A stretch of DNA of 64,000 bases from Streptomyces sp. SPB162 (GCF_029504575.1 NZ_JAQFII010000001.1:3913001-3977000); one strand, 5' to 3'. Counted from the stretch's first letter, positions 44,363 through 54,687 are shown. Made by a program: numbers and translations. The notes: generated from the sequence alone by a model not told the origin.

Positions 44363-46808
44363 ATGGACGACAGGACGGGCACACGAGTGGGCGAGGCGGC
44401 ACAGTCACCCGGTACACCCACGGCGCGTCCGCGGCGGATACGCCGCGCGGCCGCGCTGATCGCCGGGGCGTCGCTCTTCGCGGGCCTGCTGCAGGTGCAC
44501 GCGGCGCCCGCCGCCCAGGCCGCGGCGCCCGGTACCGGATCACGGACGGCCCAGGTCTCGGTGGAATCCGTTGACCCGCTCACTCCGGCCAAGGACGGCA
44601 CGATCACCGTCGCGGGCACCGTCACCAACACCGGTCGGGGCACGATCACCCATGCCGAGGCCGGACTGCGGATCTCTTCCAGCAGCCCGTTGACGAGCCG
44701 CAGCGCGATCAGCTCCGCCGCCACGCGCACGGGCTCCACCGGGGACGACGGCAGCCTGATCACCGATCACACGGCCAAACTGGCGAACATCCCGTCAGGC
44801 ACGAGCAGCGCCTTCTCCCTGAAGGTGCCCGTGAGCGCCCTGGGACTGGACGCTGACGGCGTCTACCAGCTCGGGGTCACCCTCAACGGCCAGACCGCCG
44901 ACGAGGCGTACAACCACGTCCTGGGGATCCAGCGGACCTTCCTCCCCTGGTATTCGAAGGCCGACGCCAAGCCGACCCAGTTCACCTTTCTGTGGCCGCT
45001 GGCCGACCGACCGCACCTGGCCGTGCGCAGCGACACCGACGACCAGCAGAGCCCGATCTTCCTCGACGACGACCTCGCGGCCGATCTCGCGCCCGGCGGC
45101 CGGCTGCAGGAGCTCGTGGAGCTGGGCAGGACGCTTCCCATCACCTGGGTCGTCGATCCCGACCTGCTCGCCACCATCGACTTCATGACCCGCAGCTACC
45201 GGGTGCTGGGGCCGGACGGTGACATCGCGCACACGACGCCGGGCAGGGGCACCGAGAACGCCAAGCAGTGGCTCAACGACCTGAAGTCCGCGACCGCGGG
45301 TCACGAAGTGGTCGCGTTGCCCTTCGGCGACACCGACATCGCCTCGATCGCCCACCACGGCAAGGAGGTCCCGGCGACGCTGGGCCACCTCAAGACGGCC
45401 ACCGATCTGGGCGTCAGGACCGTCGACACGATCCTCGGTCTCGATCCCATCGCCAATGTGGCATGGCCGGCCGACGGAGCCGTCGATCCGTCGATCGTGG
45501 ACGTCGCCACCGCCGGCGGCGCCGACACCGTCATCGCGCGCAGCGACAGCTTCGGCGAGGCCGGCTCACTCGACTACACCCCCACGTCCGCCCGCCCGAT
45601 CAGCGGCGGCACCACGGCGGTGGTCAGCGACGCCGTTCTGTCCAAGGCCTTCCAGGGAGACATGACGGGCGCCTCGGCGTCCGCCCTCGCCGTCCAGGAG
45701 TTCCTCTCCCAGACACTGATGATCAGCATGCAGGCGCCGACCAAACAGCGCAGCATCGTCGTCGCCCCCCAGCGCATGCCCACCGCGTCCCAGGCCCAGG
45801 AGATGGCCCGGGGCATCGCCGCGGTCGGTCACAGCTCCTGGGCGCAGACCATCAGCTTCGACGCGGCCACCAAGGCCACCGCCGACCCGGCCGCCAACCA
45901 GAAGGTGCCCGGCCCGTCCGCGTACCCCGACTACCTACGCAAGCAGGAGATCAGCACCAGCGCGTTCCAGGACATCCAGCGGACGCAGGGCCAGCTGAAC
46001 GGGTTCACGGTGATCCTCAGCCGCAAGGACCGGGTCACCGTCCCCTTCACCGCCGCGGTTCTGCGCTCGATGTCCAACGCCTGGCGCGGTGACCCCGGGG
46101 GCGCCTCGCTGTTCCGTGACTCCATCGGCTCGTACCTCACCGACCTCATGGGCGCGGTGCACATCCTGGACAAGACCAACCTGACCCTGTCCGGGCGCAG
46201 TGCCACGATCCCGGTCACCGTGAAGAACGAACTCGGGCAGGCCGTCACCGGCCTGGAACTTCGGCTCACCTCCAGCGCGCAGATCCGGCTGGACGTCGGC
46301 GACCCCCAAGCCGGTCACCGTCGAGGGCGGGCACACCCGCTCCCTGAAGTTCCCCACCAAGGCGGGTGCGAACGGACTGGCGCAGGTGACCGCCCAGCTC
46401 TATACCGCGGACGGCGTCAAGTACGGCGACCCGATGTCGTTCAACGTCAAGGTCACCTCGATCACCGACACGGTGATGCTGGTGATCGCCGGCGGCCTGC
46501 TGCTCCTCGCACTGGCCGGCGTGAAGATGTACAACCAGCGCAAGCGCAAGGCCGCGGCCGGAACCGATGCAGACGGAGACGACGGGGACGACGTCGACGA
46601 CACGGCCGGTGACGGCGACGACGGTACGGACGGCGCGGACGGTACCGACGACACCAGCGGTACGGACGGCGCGGGCGGTACGGACGACGGCGTGGAAGAG
46701 GGCGGCGGTGCGCCCGGCCCCGAAGCCGGGCAGCCGGGTGACCCGGCCCCGGACACCGCACCCGAAAGCACGGACCCGTCCGCACCGAGTGAGAAGGTGG
46801 ACCGATAG
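44363..46808 (+). CDS. DUF6049 family secreted/membrane protein (one-base frameshift)
   Basis: About 814 residues when corrected. A twin-arginine-like N-terminus (RPRRIRRAAALIAGASLFAG) ends in an AQAAA cleavage-like site. A large extracytoplasmic part with beta-sandwich segments follows (VESVDPLTPAKDGTITVAGT), then a C-terminal span (TDTVMLVIAGGLLLLALAGV), a KMYNQRKRK anchor and a long Asp/Gly/Thr-rich cytoplasmic tail. One extra C in 46303-46307 shifts the frame after LDVGDP. The ATG at 44363 gives the complete signal. It stands directly before murJ, as in other Streptomyces, so a cell-wall role is likely but unproven. Confidence 0.82.
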
Positions 46809-46851
46809 CCAGGGCGTGTCCCGACAGCGGACAATCAATAAGGTGGGGCAG

Positions 46852-48964
46852 ATGAACGCGCCGTACGACGGTGACCGCGACCGGGAGACTCCGGCCGGAG
46901 ATCCGCGCGCACAGGTACCGCCGCCTCCCCCCGGCCACCACCAGGCGCCGCCGGATCCCTACCTGCAGAACACCTACGCCTACGATCCGTACCAGCAGCA
47001 GGACCCGACGGCGCAGGACCCGGTCGACGAGGCCCTGTACGACCGTGCCGCGCACCCTCCGCCGCCCCCGCCCTACGGGCAGCAGTGGCCCCCGCAGCAG
47101 CAGTACCAGATGCCGTACGGCGACGACGCCACCACGCAGTACGTCGGGGTGGACGACCTGGTGACCCACGCGGCCGAGGAGCCGGCCCCGTACGACGCGT
47201 ACGCGCACCTGTACCGGGACCAGCAGCCGGCCGCGGAGCCCTTCGCACCCGAAGGACCCGCCGGACCGCCCCTCGCGGCCGAGCCGGAGCAGCGGACGGC
47301 CCCGGTCCCCGCGCCCCGCTCCGCCGGCCGCGGCGCCAGCATCCTGAAGTCCAGCGCCCTGATGGCGGCCGGCACCCTGGTGTCCCGCCTCACCGGCTTC
47401 GTCCGCACCCTGGTGATCGCCGCGGCGATCGGCGTCGCCACCCTCGGCGACTCCTACGCGGTGGCGATGGTCCTGCCCACGATGATCTACATCCTCACCG
47501 TCGGCGGCGGCCTCAACTCCGTCTTCGTCCCGCTGCTGGTCCGCGCGATGAAGGACGACGAGGACGGCGGCACGGCCTTCGCGAACCGGCTGCTGACGCT
47601 CGTCATGGTCATCCTCGGCGGCATCGTCACGCTCACGGTGATCGCGGCCCCCGCTGCTGGTCCGCATGATGTCCACGAAGATCGCGGACAACCCGGCCAC
47701 CTTCGACGTCGCGGTGACCTTCGCCCGTTACTGCCTGCCCACGATCTTCTTCATGGGCGTGCACGTCGTGATGGGCCAGATCCTCAACGCCCGCGGCAAG
47801 TTCGGCGCGATGATGTGGACCCCCGTCCTCAACAACATCGTCGTCATCTTCACCTTCGGCATGTTCATCTGGGTCTACGGCTCCTACGGCACGACCAACA
47901 TGGACGCCACGACGATCTCCCCCGACGGCATCCGGCTGCTCGGTATCGGCACCCTGCTCGGCCTGGCCGTGCAGTCCATCGCGATGCTGCCCTACCTGCG
48001 CGAGGCGGGCTTCAAGTTCCGGCTGCGCTTCGACTGGCGCGGCCACGGACTCGGCCACGCCGCGAAGCTGGCCAAGTGGACGTTCTTCTTCGTCCTCGCC
48101 AACCAGGCCGGGCTCATCGTCGTCACCCAGCTCGCCACCTGGGCCGGATCCGAGGCCGACAAGCTCGGCTTCCAGGGCACCGGCATCACCGCGTACAACA
48201 ACGCGCTGCTGATCTGGCAGATGCCGCAGGCGATCATCACGGTCTCCGTCATGGCCGCCGTGCTTCCCCGGATCTCCCGCGCCGCCCACGACGGGGACTC
48301 ACCCGCGGTCCGCGACGACATCTCCTACGGCCTGCGCACGTCGGCCGTGGCCATCGTCCCTGCCGCGTTCGCCTTCCTCGCCCTGGGCGTCCCAATGTGC
48401 AGCCTGCTGTACGCCGGCACCGGAACGGACTCCGCGCGCAACATCGGATTCATCCTGATGGCCTTCGGGATCGGCCTGATCCCGTTCTCGGTCCAGTACG
48501 TCGTGCTGCGCGGGTTCTACGCCTTCGAGGACACCCGCACTCCCTTCTACAACACGGTCATCGTCGCCGCGGTGAACGCCGCCGCGTCCGCCGTCTGCTT
48601 CGTCGTACTCCCCTCCCGCTGGGCCGTCGTCGGTATGGCCTTCTCCTACGGACTGGCCTACGCGGTCGGCGTCGGGGTCGCCGTCAGGCGGCTGCGCGCC
48701 CGGTTGGGCGGCGATCTCGACGGCAAGCGCATCACCCGGACGTACGCGCGCCTCACCGGCGCCTGCGTCCCCGCCGCCCTGGCCGCCGGAGCCGCCGTCT
48801 ACGGCATCACCCGGACCCTGGGCAGTGGGGCGGCCGGTTCGCTCGTCTCCCTCGTCATCGGCGGCGCGCTGCTGCTCGGCGTCTTCTTCATCGCCGCCAA
48901 GCGCATGCGGATCGAGGAAATGACCGCGATGGTCGGAATGGTGCGCGGCAGACTCGGCCGCTGA
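46852..48964 (+). CDS. murJ: Lipid II flippase MurJ/MviN (one-base frameshift)
   Basis: About 703 residues when corrected. A Pro/Gln/Asp-rich cytoplasmic N-terminus (1-~160) precedes about 14 spans of the MOP fold: SRLTGFVRTLVIAAAIG, GGGLNSVFVPLLVRAMKDDE, RGFYAFEDTRTPFYNT. It moves lipid II across the membrane for peptidoglycan synthesis. The extra C in the five-C run 47648-47652 shifts the frame between VIAAP and LLVRMMSTKIADN. The ATG at 46852 follows an AAGGTGGGG site. Between the DUF6049 gene and the pseudokinase gene. Confidence 0.92.
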
Positions 48965-48973
48965 TCGAAAAAG

Positions 48974-49003
48974 CACGGCGGGCAACCATCGGCTCCCGCC
49001 GTG
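48974..49003 (+). terminator. Hairpin between murJ and the pseudokinase gene
   Basis: A 9-bp perfect stem (CACGGCGGG with CCCGCCGTG) and a 12-base loop, starting 10 bp after the murJ stop. It probably separates the two transcripts at least in part. Confidence 0.6.
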
Positions 49004-49088
49004 TGTCGTGCAGAGAGCTGGACTGTGGGCACAATTGCCCTTGGCTCTGCAGTGGGATCGCGTAACGGATGGGGAGGCAGGAACGACG

Positions 49089-50792
49089 GTGGCGGATCGG
49101 AGTACGGCTGCCGTCGGAGTGGCCAACGAGGGCGGCGAACCGCCGCCCGCCGTCCAGCAGGACGGGGCCACACCCGACGAGACGACGGATCAGGACATCC
49201 CCCAGGACGCGCGGGACGAAACACAGGACGAGACAGCGGAACAGCACCAGGGTGAGAGCAAGCCGCCGGAACTCCACAGCGGACACAAGCTCGCCCGCCG
49301 GTACCAGTTGGAGGAGTGCGTCACCCGTCTCGACGGCTTCAGCAGCTGGCGGGCGGTCGACGAGAAGCTGCGGCGTGCCGTGGGCATCCACCTCCTGCCC
49401 TCCGACCACGCCCGGGCCCGCCAGGTGCTCGCCGCCGCCCGTTCGGCCGCGCTCCTCGGTGATCCCCGCTTCGTCCAGGTCCTCGACGCGGTCGAGGAGA
49501 ACGACCTCGTCTACGTCATCCACGAATGGCTTCCCGACGCGACCGCGCTCAGCGACAGCCTGGCCGCCGGACCGCTGGAACCCCACGACGCCTACCAGAT
49601 GGTCAGCCAGGTCTCCCAGGCCATGGCCGCCGCCCACCGCGAGGGCCTGGCGCACCTGCGGCTCAGCCCCGGCTCCGTACTGCGCACCAGCTCCGGTCAG
49701 TACCGCATCCGCGGACTGGCCGTCACCGCCGCCCTGCGCGGCCTGAAGTCCGAGCGACCGCAGCGCGAGGACACCCAGGCGATCGGCGCGCTGCTGTACG
49801 CCTCGCTCACCCGGCGCTGGCCGTACGAGGAGAACGCGTACGGCCTCACCGGGCTCCCCAAGGACGTCGGACTCGTCGCACCCGACCAGGTGCGTGCCGG
49901 AGTCCACCGCGGGCTGTCCGAGATCGCGATGCGCGCACTCGTCAACGAGGGTGCCACCGCCTCCCGCGAGGAGTCGCCCTGCACCACGCCGGAGGAGCTG
50001 GCCCGCGCGGTCGCCGGTCTGCCCCGGATCCGGCCGCCTGAGCCCGACATCTCGCCGTACCAGCGCACCACCTACCAGCAGGGCCCCTACCGGCAGGCGC
50101 CCGCCGCGCCCCGGCCGGCCCCCGCGCCCCCCGCCGCGCCGCCGGCCCTTCCCGGCCGCACCGGCAAGGCACTCAAGTGGGCCGTCTCCGCGCTGCTGAT
50201 CGTCGCGCTGGGCCTGGGCAGCTGGCAGCTCGCGGACACGCTCATGGGCCGCGAGGCCCAGAGCAAGGACGACACGGGCACCTCGCAGCGGGCGGGCCAG
50301 GATCCCACCGGCACCGGCCCCGGCACGCCCCTGGCCATCTCCTCGGCCAGTGAGTTCTCGCCCCTGGACAAGCCGACCTGGCCCGACAAGGTGCGGTTCA
50401 CCATCGACGGCAAGGCCGACACCGCCTGGACCACCAGCAACTACAAGGGCCAGTCGAACTTCGGCAACCTCCCCAAGCGCATCCAGGGCAGTGGCATCGT
50501 CGTCGACCTCGGCAGCCGTCGGAAGGTCACCGGCGTCGACGTCACGATGTGGGCCCCCGGGCAGACCGTGGAGGTGCTGGCCGCGGCACCGGACGCTTCC
50601 CAGCCCACCGCCTTGGCAGCCTTCCCGCAACGGATCTCCGCGGCGTCCAAGGCCGGGAGCACCGTCAAGGTGACCCTCGCCGTGCCGGTGGAGACACGCT
50701 ACGTACTGATCCACATCACCGATCTGCCGCCCGAGTCGGTGGGCGGCTTCCGTGGCGGCATCACGGAGATAAAGGTCCTCGGCACCAGCTGA
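49089..50792 (+). CDS. Membrane pseudokinase with an extracellular discoidin-like domain
   Basis: 567 residues. A disordered acidic N-terminus (1-~65) leads to a protein-kinase-like domain (about 70-310) without catalytic residues: VGIHLLPSDHA lacks the VAIK lysine, AHLRLSPGSVL lacks the HRD aspartate, and no DFG is seen. After a Pro-rich linker and a membrane span (about 365-385), the extracytoplasmic part (FTIDGKADTAWTTSN) resembles a discoidin/F5-8 type C sugar-binding fold. The pseudokinase and outer domain match the C-terminal half of mycobacterial MviN (Rv3910), here a separate gene. The GTG at 49089 has AGGA six bases before it. Confidence 0.83.
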   Translation: MADRSTAAVGVANEGGEPPPAVQQDGATPDETTDQDIPQDARDETQDETAEQHQGESKPPELHSGHKLARRYQLEECVTRLDGFSSWRAVDEKLRRAVGIHLLPSDHARARQVLAAARSAALLGDPRFVQVLDAVEENDLVYVIHEWLPDATALSDSLAAGPLEPHDAYQMVSQVSQAMAAAHREGLAHLRLSPGSVLRTSSGQYRIRGLAVTAALRGLKSERPQREDTQAIGALLYASLTRRWPYEENAYGLTGLPKDVGLVAPDQVRAGVHRGLSEIAMRALVNEGATASREESPCTTPEELARAVAGLPRIRPPEPDISPYQRTTYQQGPYRQAPAAPRPAPAPPAAPPALPGRTGKALKWAVSALLIVALGLGSWQLADTLMGREAQSKDDTGTSQRAGQDPTGTGPGTPLAISSASEFSPLDKPTWPDKVRFTIDGKADTAWTTSNYKGQSNFGNLPKRIQGSGIVVDLGSRRKVTGVDVTMWAPGQTVEVLAAAPDASQPTALAAFPQRISAASKAGSTVKVTLAVPVETRYVLIHITDLPPESVGGFRGGITEIKVLGTS

Positions 50793-50813
50793 GCGGCGAA
50801 CGGGGAGGCGCTT

Positions 50814-51491
50814 GTGGACGAGGGCAGCAAGCCGGGGGAGGAGGCCAGCGACGCTGATCTCCTCGCCCGGCACGTCGCGGGAGACCCCGACGCTTTCGGA
50901 GAGATCGTCCGGCGCCACCGCGACCGCCTGTGGGCGGTCGCCCTGCGCACCCTGGGGGACCGCGAGGAAGCCGCCGACGCCGTCCAGGACGCCCTGGTGT
51001 CCGCCTTCCGTGCCGCCCACACCTTCCGCGGCCAGTCCGCGGTCACGACCTGGCTGCACCGGATCACCGTGAACGCGTGCCTGGACCGGGCGCGCAAGAC
51101 CGCTTCCCGCCGCACCTCGCCCGTCGTCGACGAGAACCGCTTCGAGACACTCCTCGAACCGCATGAATCCGCCGCCGCCCCCGCCGAGCGCGGCGAGCTG
51201 CACCGCGAATTGGTCACGGCCCTGGCCACCCTGCCCCCCGAGCAGCGCGCCGCCCTCGTCCTGGTGGACATGCAGGGCTACCCCGTCGCAGAGGCCGCCG
51301 CCGTGCTCGATGTGCCGACCGGCACCGTGAAGAGCAGATGCGCGCGCGGCCGGGCACGGCTCCTTCCGCTCCTCACTCATCTGCGCGCCGACCAGGGGAG
51401 TAACGCGGACCCCAGCCGGGGAAGGAACCGGACGGAGGGGACATCCGTCCCAGAGACGGCAACGGAAAAGGGCGGAGGTGGCCACCAGTGA
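50814..51491 (+). CDS. sigM: ECF RNA polymerase sigma factor SigM
   Basis: 225 residues. Region 2 reads DLLARHVAGDPDAFGEIVRR and TFRGQSAVTTWLHRITVNAC. Region 4 reads LATLPPEQRAALVLVDMQGY and LDVPTGTVKSRCARGRARLL. It directs RNA polymerase to envelope-stress promoters. The start is a GTG at 50814. It overlaps the anti-sigma gene by four bases (GTGA), so the two proteins are co-translated. The location before trxB matches SigM in other Streptomyces. Confidence 0.92.
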   Translation: MDEGSKPGEEASDADLLARHVAGDPDAFGEIVRRHRDRLWAVALRTLGDREEAADAVQDALVSAFRAAHTFRGQSAVTTWLHRITVNACLDRARKTASRRTSPVVDENRFETLLEPHESAAAPAERGELHRELVTALATLPPEQRAALVLVDMQGYPVAEAAAVLDVPTGTVKSRCARGRARLLPLLTHLRADQGSNADPSRGRNRTEGTSVPETATEKGGGGHQ

Positions 51492-52399
51492 CTTCGACGA
51501 CGGGGATGGACGCGCACCCCGAGGTCTCGGAGATCTCGGACCTGGCCGAAGGCCTCCTTCCACCAGGCCGCTCCGCGGACGTACGCGACCACCTCGACGG
51601 GTGCGATCTCTGCTCCGACGTGCGCACCTCGCTCGACGAGATCCGCAACCTGCTGGGCACCCTCCCCGGCCCCCCGCGCATGCCTGCGGACATCGCCGGA
51701 CGCATCGATGCCGCCCTTGCCGCCGAAGCGCTGCTCGACTCGACGGCGCCCGCGACTGTTCCACGTGGAACAGTCGACGCTTCGCTTCCCCAGGGAACGG
51801 TACCGACAGCAGCCGATCGCCCCAGCGGCCACGCCCCGGCCTCGACGGGACCCGGACGCGGCCACCGCGCCCGCCCCCGGCGCCGCTGGGCCAGGACACT
51901 GCTCGTCACGGCCTCCACGGCCGCGGTCCTCGGCCTCGGCGGCGTTCTGCTGCACTCTCTCGACGCGGGTTCGGCCCCGCACGACGCGGCCCAGAAGGAC
52001 ATGGCCACCAACGGCGTCGCACAGCGGCCCGGAGGCTCGGCCGAGGCGAAGAGGAACTCCTCGGGCGCCGGCGATCTGCAGACACGTGTCCGGGATCTGC
52101 TGGGAACGCAGACCAGCGTCGCGGGAGTGAACCCGGAGTCCCCGGCGAACGGCTCCGACACCCCCGCCCTCACGCCGCTGCGCACCCACTCCGTCCCACT
52201 ACCGCCGTGTGTAAAGAACGGCATCCACCGCACCGAGCAGCCGCTCGCCTCCGCGCACGAACCTTACGAGGGCACCGACGCGTATCTGGTGGTCCTGCCT
52301 CATCCCGGCGACCCGGCCCATGTCGACCTGTATGTCGTGGACGCCTCCTGCACCACCGAACCGGGCCAGGTACTCCGTCAGGGCACGTACGCCCACTGA
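51488..52399 (+). CDS. Zinc-binding membrane anti-sigma factor of SigM
   Basis: 303 residues. The N-terminal anti-sigma domain holds the ZAS zinc motif HLDGCDLC (H-x3-C-x2-C, near residue 36). A linker interrupted by a parS-encoded VPRGT peptide follows, then a single membrane span (TLLVTASTAAVLGLGGVLL) and an extracytoplasmic domain with two cysteines (PPCVKN, DASCTT). It likely holds SigM at the membrane and releases it on envelope or redox stress. The start GTG overlaps the sigM stop. Confidence 0.87.
   Translation: MTSTTGMDAHPEVSEISDLAEGLLPPGRSADVRDHLDGCDLCSDVRTSLDEIRNLLGTLPGPPRMPADIAGRIDAALAAEALLDSTAPATVPRGTVDASLPQGTVPTAADRPSGHAPASTGPGRGHRARPRRRWARTLLVTASTAAVLGLGGVLLHSLDAGSAPHDAAQKDMATNGVAQRPGGSAEAKRNSSGAGDLQTRVRDLLGTQTSVAGVNPESPANGSDTPALTPLRTHSVPLPPCVKNGIHRTEQPLASAHEPYEGTDAYLVVLPHPGDPAHVDLYVVDASCTTEPGQVLRQGTYAH
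51758..51771. promoter_or_regulatory. parS site 6 inside the anti-sigma gene
   Basis: GTTCCACGTGGAAC within coding sequence, in the linker between the zinc domain and the membrane span, where the protein tolerates the encoded VPRGT. Confidence 0.88.
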
Positions 52400-52413
52400 C
52401 GGCGTACCGGCGC

Positions 52414-52440
52414 GGGAATGCCGGACCCGTAGGATCCGTT
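52414..52440 (+). promoter_or_regulatory. Sigma-R type promoter of trxB
   Basis: GGGAAT (52414-52419), then exactly 18 bases, then GTT (52438-52440). This is the thiol-stress SigR consensus. It lies 60 bp before the trxB GTG, so trxB and trxA are probably induced by disulfide stress. Confidence 0.82.
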
Positions 52441-52500
52441 AGGCAGGACGAGAGTCCCGCCAGGGCCCCGCAGTAGTCGGTAGAGACGAGGAAGACACCC

Positions 52501-53451
52501 GTGAGCGACGTCCGTAACGTGATCATCATCGGATCCGGGCCTGCGGGCTACACCGCCGCGCTGTACACAGCGCGTGCCGCTTTGAAGCCGCTGGTCTTCG
52601 AGGGATCGGTCACCGCAGGCGGTGCGCTGATGAACACCACCGAGGTGGAGAACTTCCCCGGTTTCCGCGAGGGCATCCTGGGTCCGGACCTCATGGACAA
52701 CATGCGCGCCCAGGCAGAGCGCTTCGGCGCCGAGCTGGTCCCGGACGACGTGGTCGCGGTGGACCTCAGCGGCGACATCAAGACCGTCACCGACACCGAG
52801 GGCACCGTCCACCGGGCGAAGGCCGTCATCGTCACCACCGGCTCCCAGCACCGCAAGCTGAATCTCCCCAACGAGGACCAGCTCTCCGGACGCGGGGTCT
52901 CCTGGTGCGCCACCTGTGACGGCTTCTTCTTCAAGGACCAGGACATCGCCGTCATCGGTGGCGGCGACACGGCGATCGAGGAAGCGACGTTCCTCTCCCG
53001 CTTCGCCAAGTCCGTGGCGATCGTCCACCGCCGCGACAGCCTGCGCGCTTCGAAGGCCATGCAGGAGCGTGCCTTCGCCGACCCGAAGATCTCGTTCGTG
53101 TGGGACAGCGAAGTCGCCGAGATCCACGGTGAGAACAAGCTGACCAGCCTGACGCTGCGCAGCACGAAGACCGGTGAGACCTCCGAGCTGCCCGTCACCG
53201 GGCTGTTCATCGCCATCGGCCACGACCCGCGCACCGAGCTGTTCAAGGGCGTCCTGGAACTGGACGGCGAGGGATACCTCACGGTCGACGCGCCCAGCAC
53301 CCGTACGAACGTCTCGGGTGTCTTCGCCGCCGGTGACGTCGTGGACCACACCTACCGTCAGGCGATCACGGCAGCCGGCACCGGCTGCTCGGCCGCGCTG
53401 GACGCCGAACGCTTCCTCGCCGCCCTCGCGGACGCTGAGAAGACCGCCTGA
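52501..53451 (+). CDS. trxB: Thioredoxin reductase
   Basis: 316 residues. FAD site [19 protein letters not shown], redox-active CATC in [18 protein letters not shown] site [12 protein letters not shown] and the final FAD segment [16 protein letters not shown]. It reduces thioredoxin with NADPH in the cytoplasm. The GTG at 52501 is preceded by GAGGAAG. Transcribed from the SigR-type promoter at 52414 together with trxA, which follows after 49 bp. Confidence 0.97.
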   Translation: MSDVRNVIIIGSGPAGYTAALYTARAALKPLVFEGSVTAGGALMNTTEVENFPGFREGILGPDLMDNMRAQAERFGAELVPDDVVAVDLSGDIKTVTDTEGTVHRAKAVIVTTGSQHRKLNLPNEDQLSGRGVSWCATCDGFFFKDQDIAVIGGGDTAIEEATFLSRFAKSVAIVHRRDSLRASKAMQERAFADPKISFVWDSEVAEIHGENKLTSLTLRSTKTGETSELPVTGLFIAIGHDPRTELFKGVLELDGEGYLTVDAPSTRTNVSGVFAAGDVVDHTYRQAITAAGTGCSAALDAERFLAALADAEKTA

Positions 53452-53500
53452 CCGTCAACACCCTCCCCCCCCCACACGTATCGAGCCTGAGGAGACTGCC

Positions 53501-53839
53501 GTGGCCGGCAAGACCAAGATTGTGACCGACGCGACCTTCGCCGAGGAGGTCCTCGCCAGCGACAAGCCCGTGCTGGTCGACTTCTGGGCCGAGTGGTGCG
53601 GCCCGTGCCGGCAGATCGCCCCCTCCCTGGAGGCGATCGCCGAGGAGCACGCCGAGGACATCACCATCGTCAAGCTCAACATCGATGAGAACCCGGTCAC
53701 CGCTGCCAAGTACGGCGTGATGTCGATCCCGACGCTCAACGTCTACAAGGGCGGCGAGGTCGTGAAGACCATCGTGGGCGCCAAGCCGAAGGCCGCCATC
53801 AAGCGCGACCTCGCGGACTTCATCGGCGACGCCGTCTGA
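53501..53839 (+). CDS. trxA: Thioredoxin
   Basis: 112 residues, standard length. The active site WCGPC lies in [15 protein letters not shown], and the cis-proline in [12 protein letters not shown]. It is the general protein disulfide reductant. The GTG start follows TGAGGAG. The trxB-trxA spacer holds a run of nine C (53465-53473). Terminator at 53884. Confidence 0.97.
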   Translation: MAGKTKIVTDATFAEEVLASDKPVLVDFWAEWCGPCRQIAPSLEAIAEEHAEDITIVKLNIDENPVTAAKYGVMSIPTLNVYKGGEVVKTIVGAKPKAAIKRDLADFIGDAV

Positions 53840-53871
53840 GTCGACGCCGTGCGGTGTTCCGCCGCTCGACT

Positions 53872-53885
53872 GTTCCACGTGAAAC
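53872..53885. promoter_or_regulatory. parS site 7, GTTCCACGTGAAAC
   Basis: Lies 32 bp after the trxA stop and touches the terminator stem (overlap of two bases at 53884). Confidence 0.88.
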
Positions 53886-53914
53886 AGGCCCGCTCCTCGA
53901 AGGAGCGGGCCTGT
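53884..53914 (+). terminator. Terminator of trxBA
   Basis: A 14-bp perfect stem (53884-53897 with 53901-53914) and a 3-base loop. Confidence 0.87.
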
Positions 53915-53938
53915 TCGCGTTCCGGGATTCCGGCGCAC

Positions 53939-54556
53939 TCACAGCGGCCGGAGGACCGGCTCCTTCTGTACCGCTCCCAGTAGTCGGTCGATCGCCATCT
54001 CGACGTCTTCCTTCCAGGAGATCGTCGATCGCAGTTCCAGCCGCAGCCGGGGATAGCGCGGGTGGGCGCGCACCGTCTTGAAGCCCACCGCCAGCAGGTG
54101 ATCAGCCGGCAGGATGCATCCCGGTTCGGCCCACTTGGCGTCACCGAACGCCTCGATCGCCTTGACTCCGCGCCGCACCAGATCCTTGGCGACGGTCTGC
54201 ACCAGAACCCGCCCGATGCCCTGCCCCTGGTACCCGGGCATGATCCTGGCGGTCATCAGTTGCACCGCGTCCGGCGACACCGGGCTGGTGGGGAAGGCTG
54301 TGGCACGCGGGACGTACGCCGGTGGAGCGTAGAGGACGAAGCCGGCCGGGACGTCGTCGACGTACACCACCCGGCCGCACGAGCCCCACTCCAGCAGAAC
54401 CGCGGAGATCCACGCCTCCTTCTCCAGCTCCGGCTTGCCCGCCTGGACGGCGGCCTCACCACTTACCGGATCGAGTTCCCAGAAGACGCACGATCTGCAG
54501 CGCTTGGGGAGATCCGAGAGGTTGTCCAACGTGAGCGGAACGAGCCGACGCCCCAT
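53939..54556 (-). CDS. GNAT family acetyltransferase
   Basis: 205 residues. It starts MGRRLVPLTLDNLSDLPKRC with CRSCVFWELDP; the acetyl-CoA loop is IMPGYQGQGIGRVLVQTVAK. The paired cysteines near the N-terminus (C20 and C23) are characteristic of this actinobacterial group but not of most GNATs. The substrate is unknown. It lies between trxA (convergent) and parB (same strand), the usual place in Streptomyces. The ATG at 54556 is the conserved start. Confidence 0.87.
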   Translation of the reverse strand: MGRRLVPLTLDNLSDLPKRCRSCVFWELDPVSGEAAVQAGKPELEKEAWISAVLLEWGSCGRVVYVDDVPAGFVLYAPPAYVPRATAFPTSPVSPDAVQLMTARIMPGYQGQGIGRVLVQTVAKDLVRRGVKAIEAFGDAKWAEPGCILPADHLLAVGFKTVRAHPRYPRLRLELRSTISWKEDVEMAIDRLLGAVQKEPVLRPL

Positions 54557-54687
54557 GTGGCCAGACCCTCATTTCTGTCGCGAACCAAACTGCCCACGAA
54601 TCCCCCCACCGCCCCCAAGCTCAGTCCTGCGGCTACGAGAGCGGCCAGATGCCGCTCGTGCTCCAGTCCTACCTTCGCCGCACGCAT
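54463..54687 (-). CDS. Possible small protein overlapping the GNAT gene start
   Basis: 74 residues. An ATG at 54687 follows a strong GGGGAGGGA site. The first ~45 residues form an amphipathic plus glycine/alanine-rich helix (HLAALVAAGLSLGAVGGFVG), possibly membrane-bound. The rest overlaps the GNAT gene in another frame and looks non-coding, so the real protein may be shorter or the frame altered by an error. No family is recognised. Confidence 0.35.
   Translation of the reverse strand: MRAAKVGLEHERHLAALVAAGLSLGAVGGFVGSLVRDRNEGLATWGVGSFRSRWTTSRISPSAADRASSGNSIR

Noticed and set aside
48888..51899. Minus-strand open frame of about 1,000 codons across the pseudokinase and sigM genes
   Set aside because: It lies antisense to genes with clear motifs and has no recognisable domain; a high-GC artefact.
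53465..53473. Run of nine C between trxB and trxA
   Set aside because: Non-coding, so it breaks no gene. It may be a miscounted homopolymer but carries no function I can argue.
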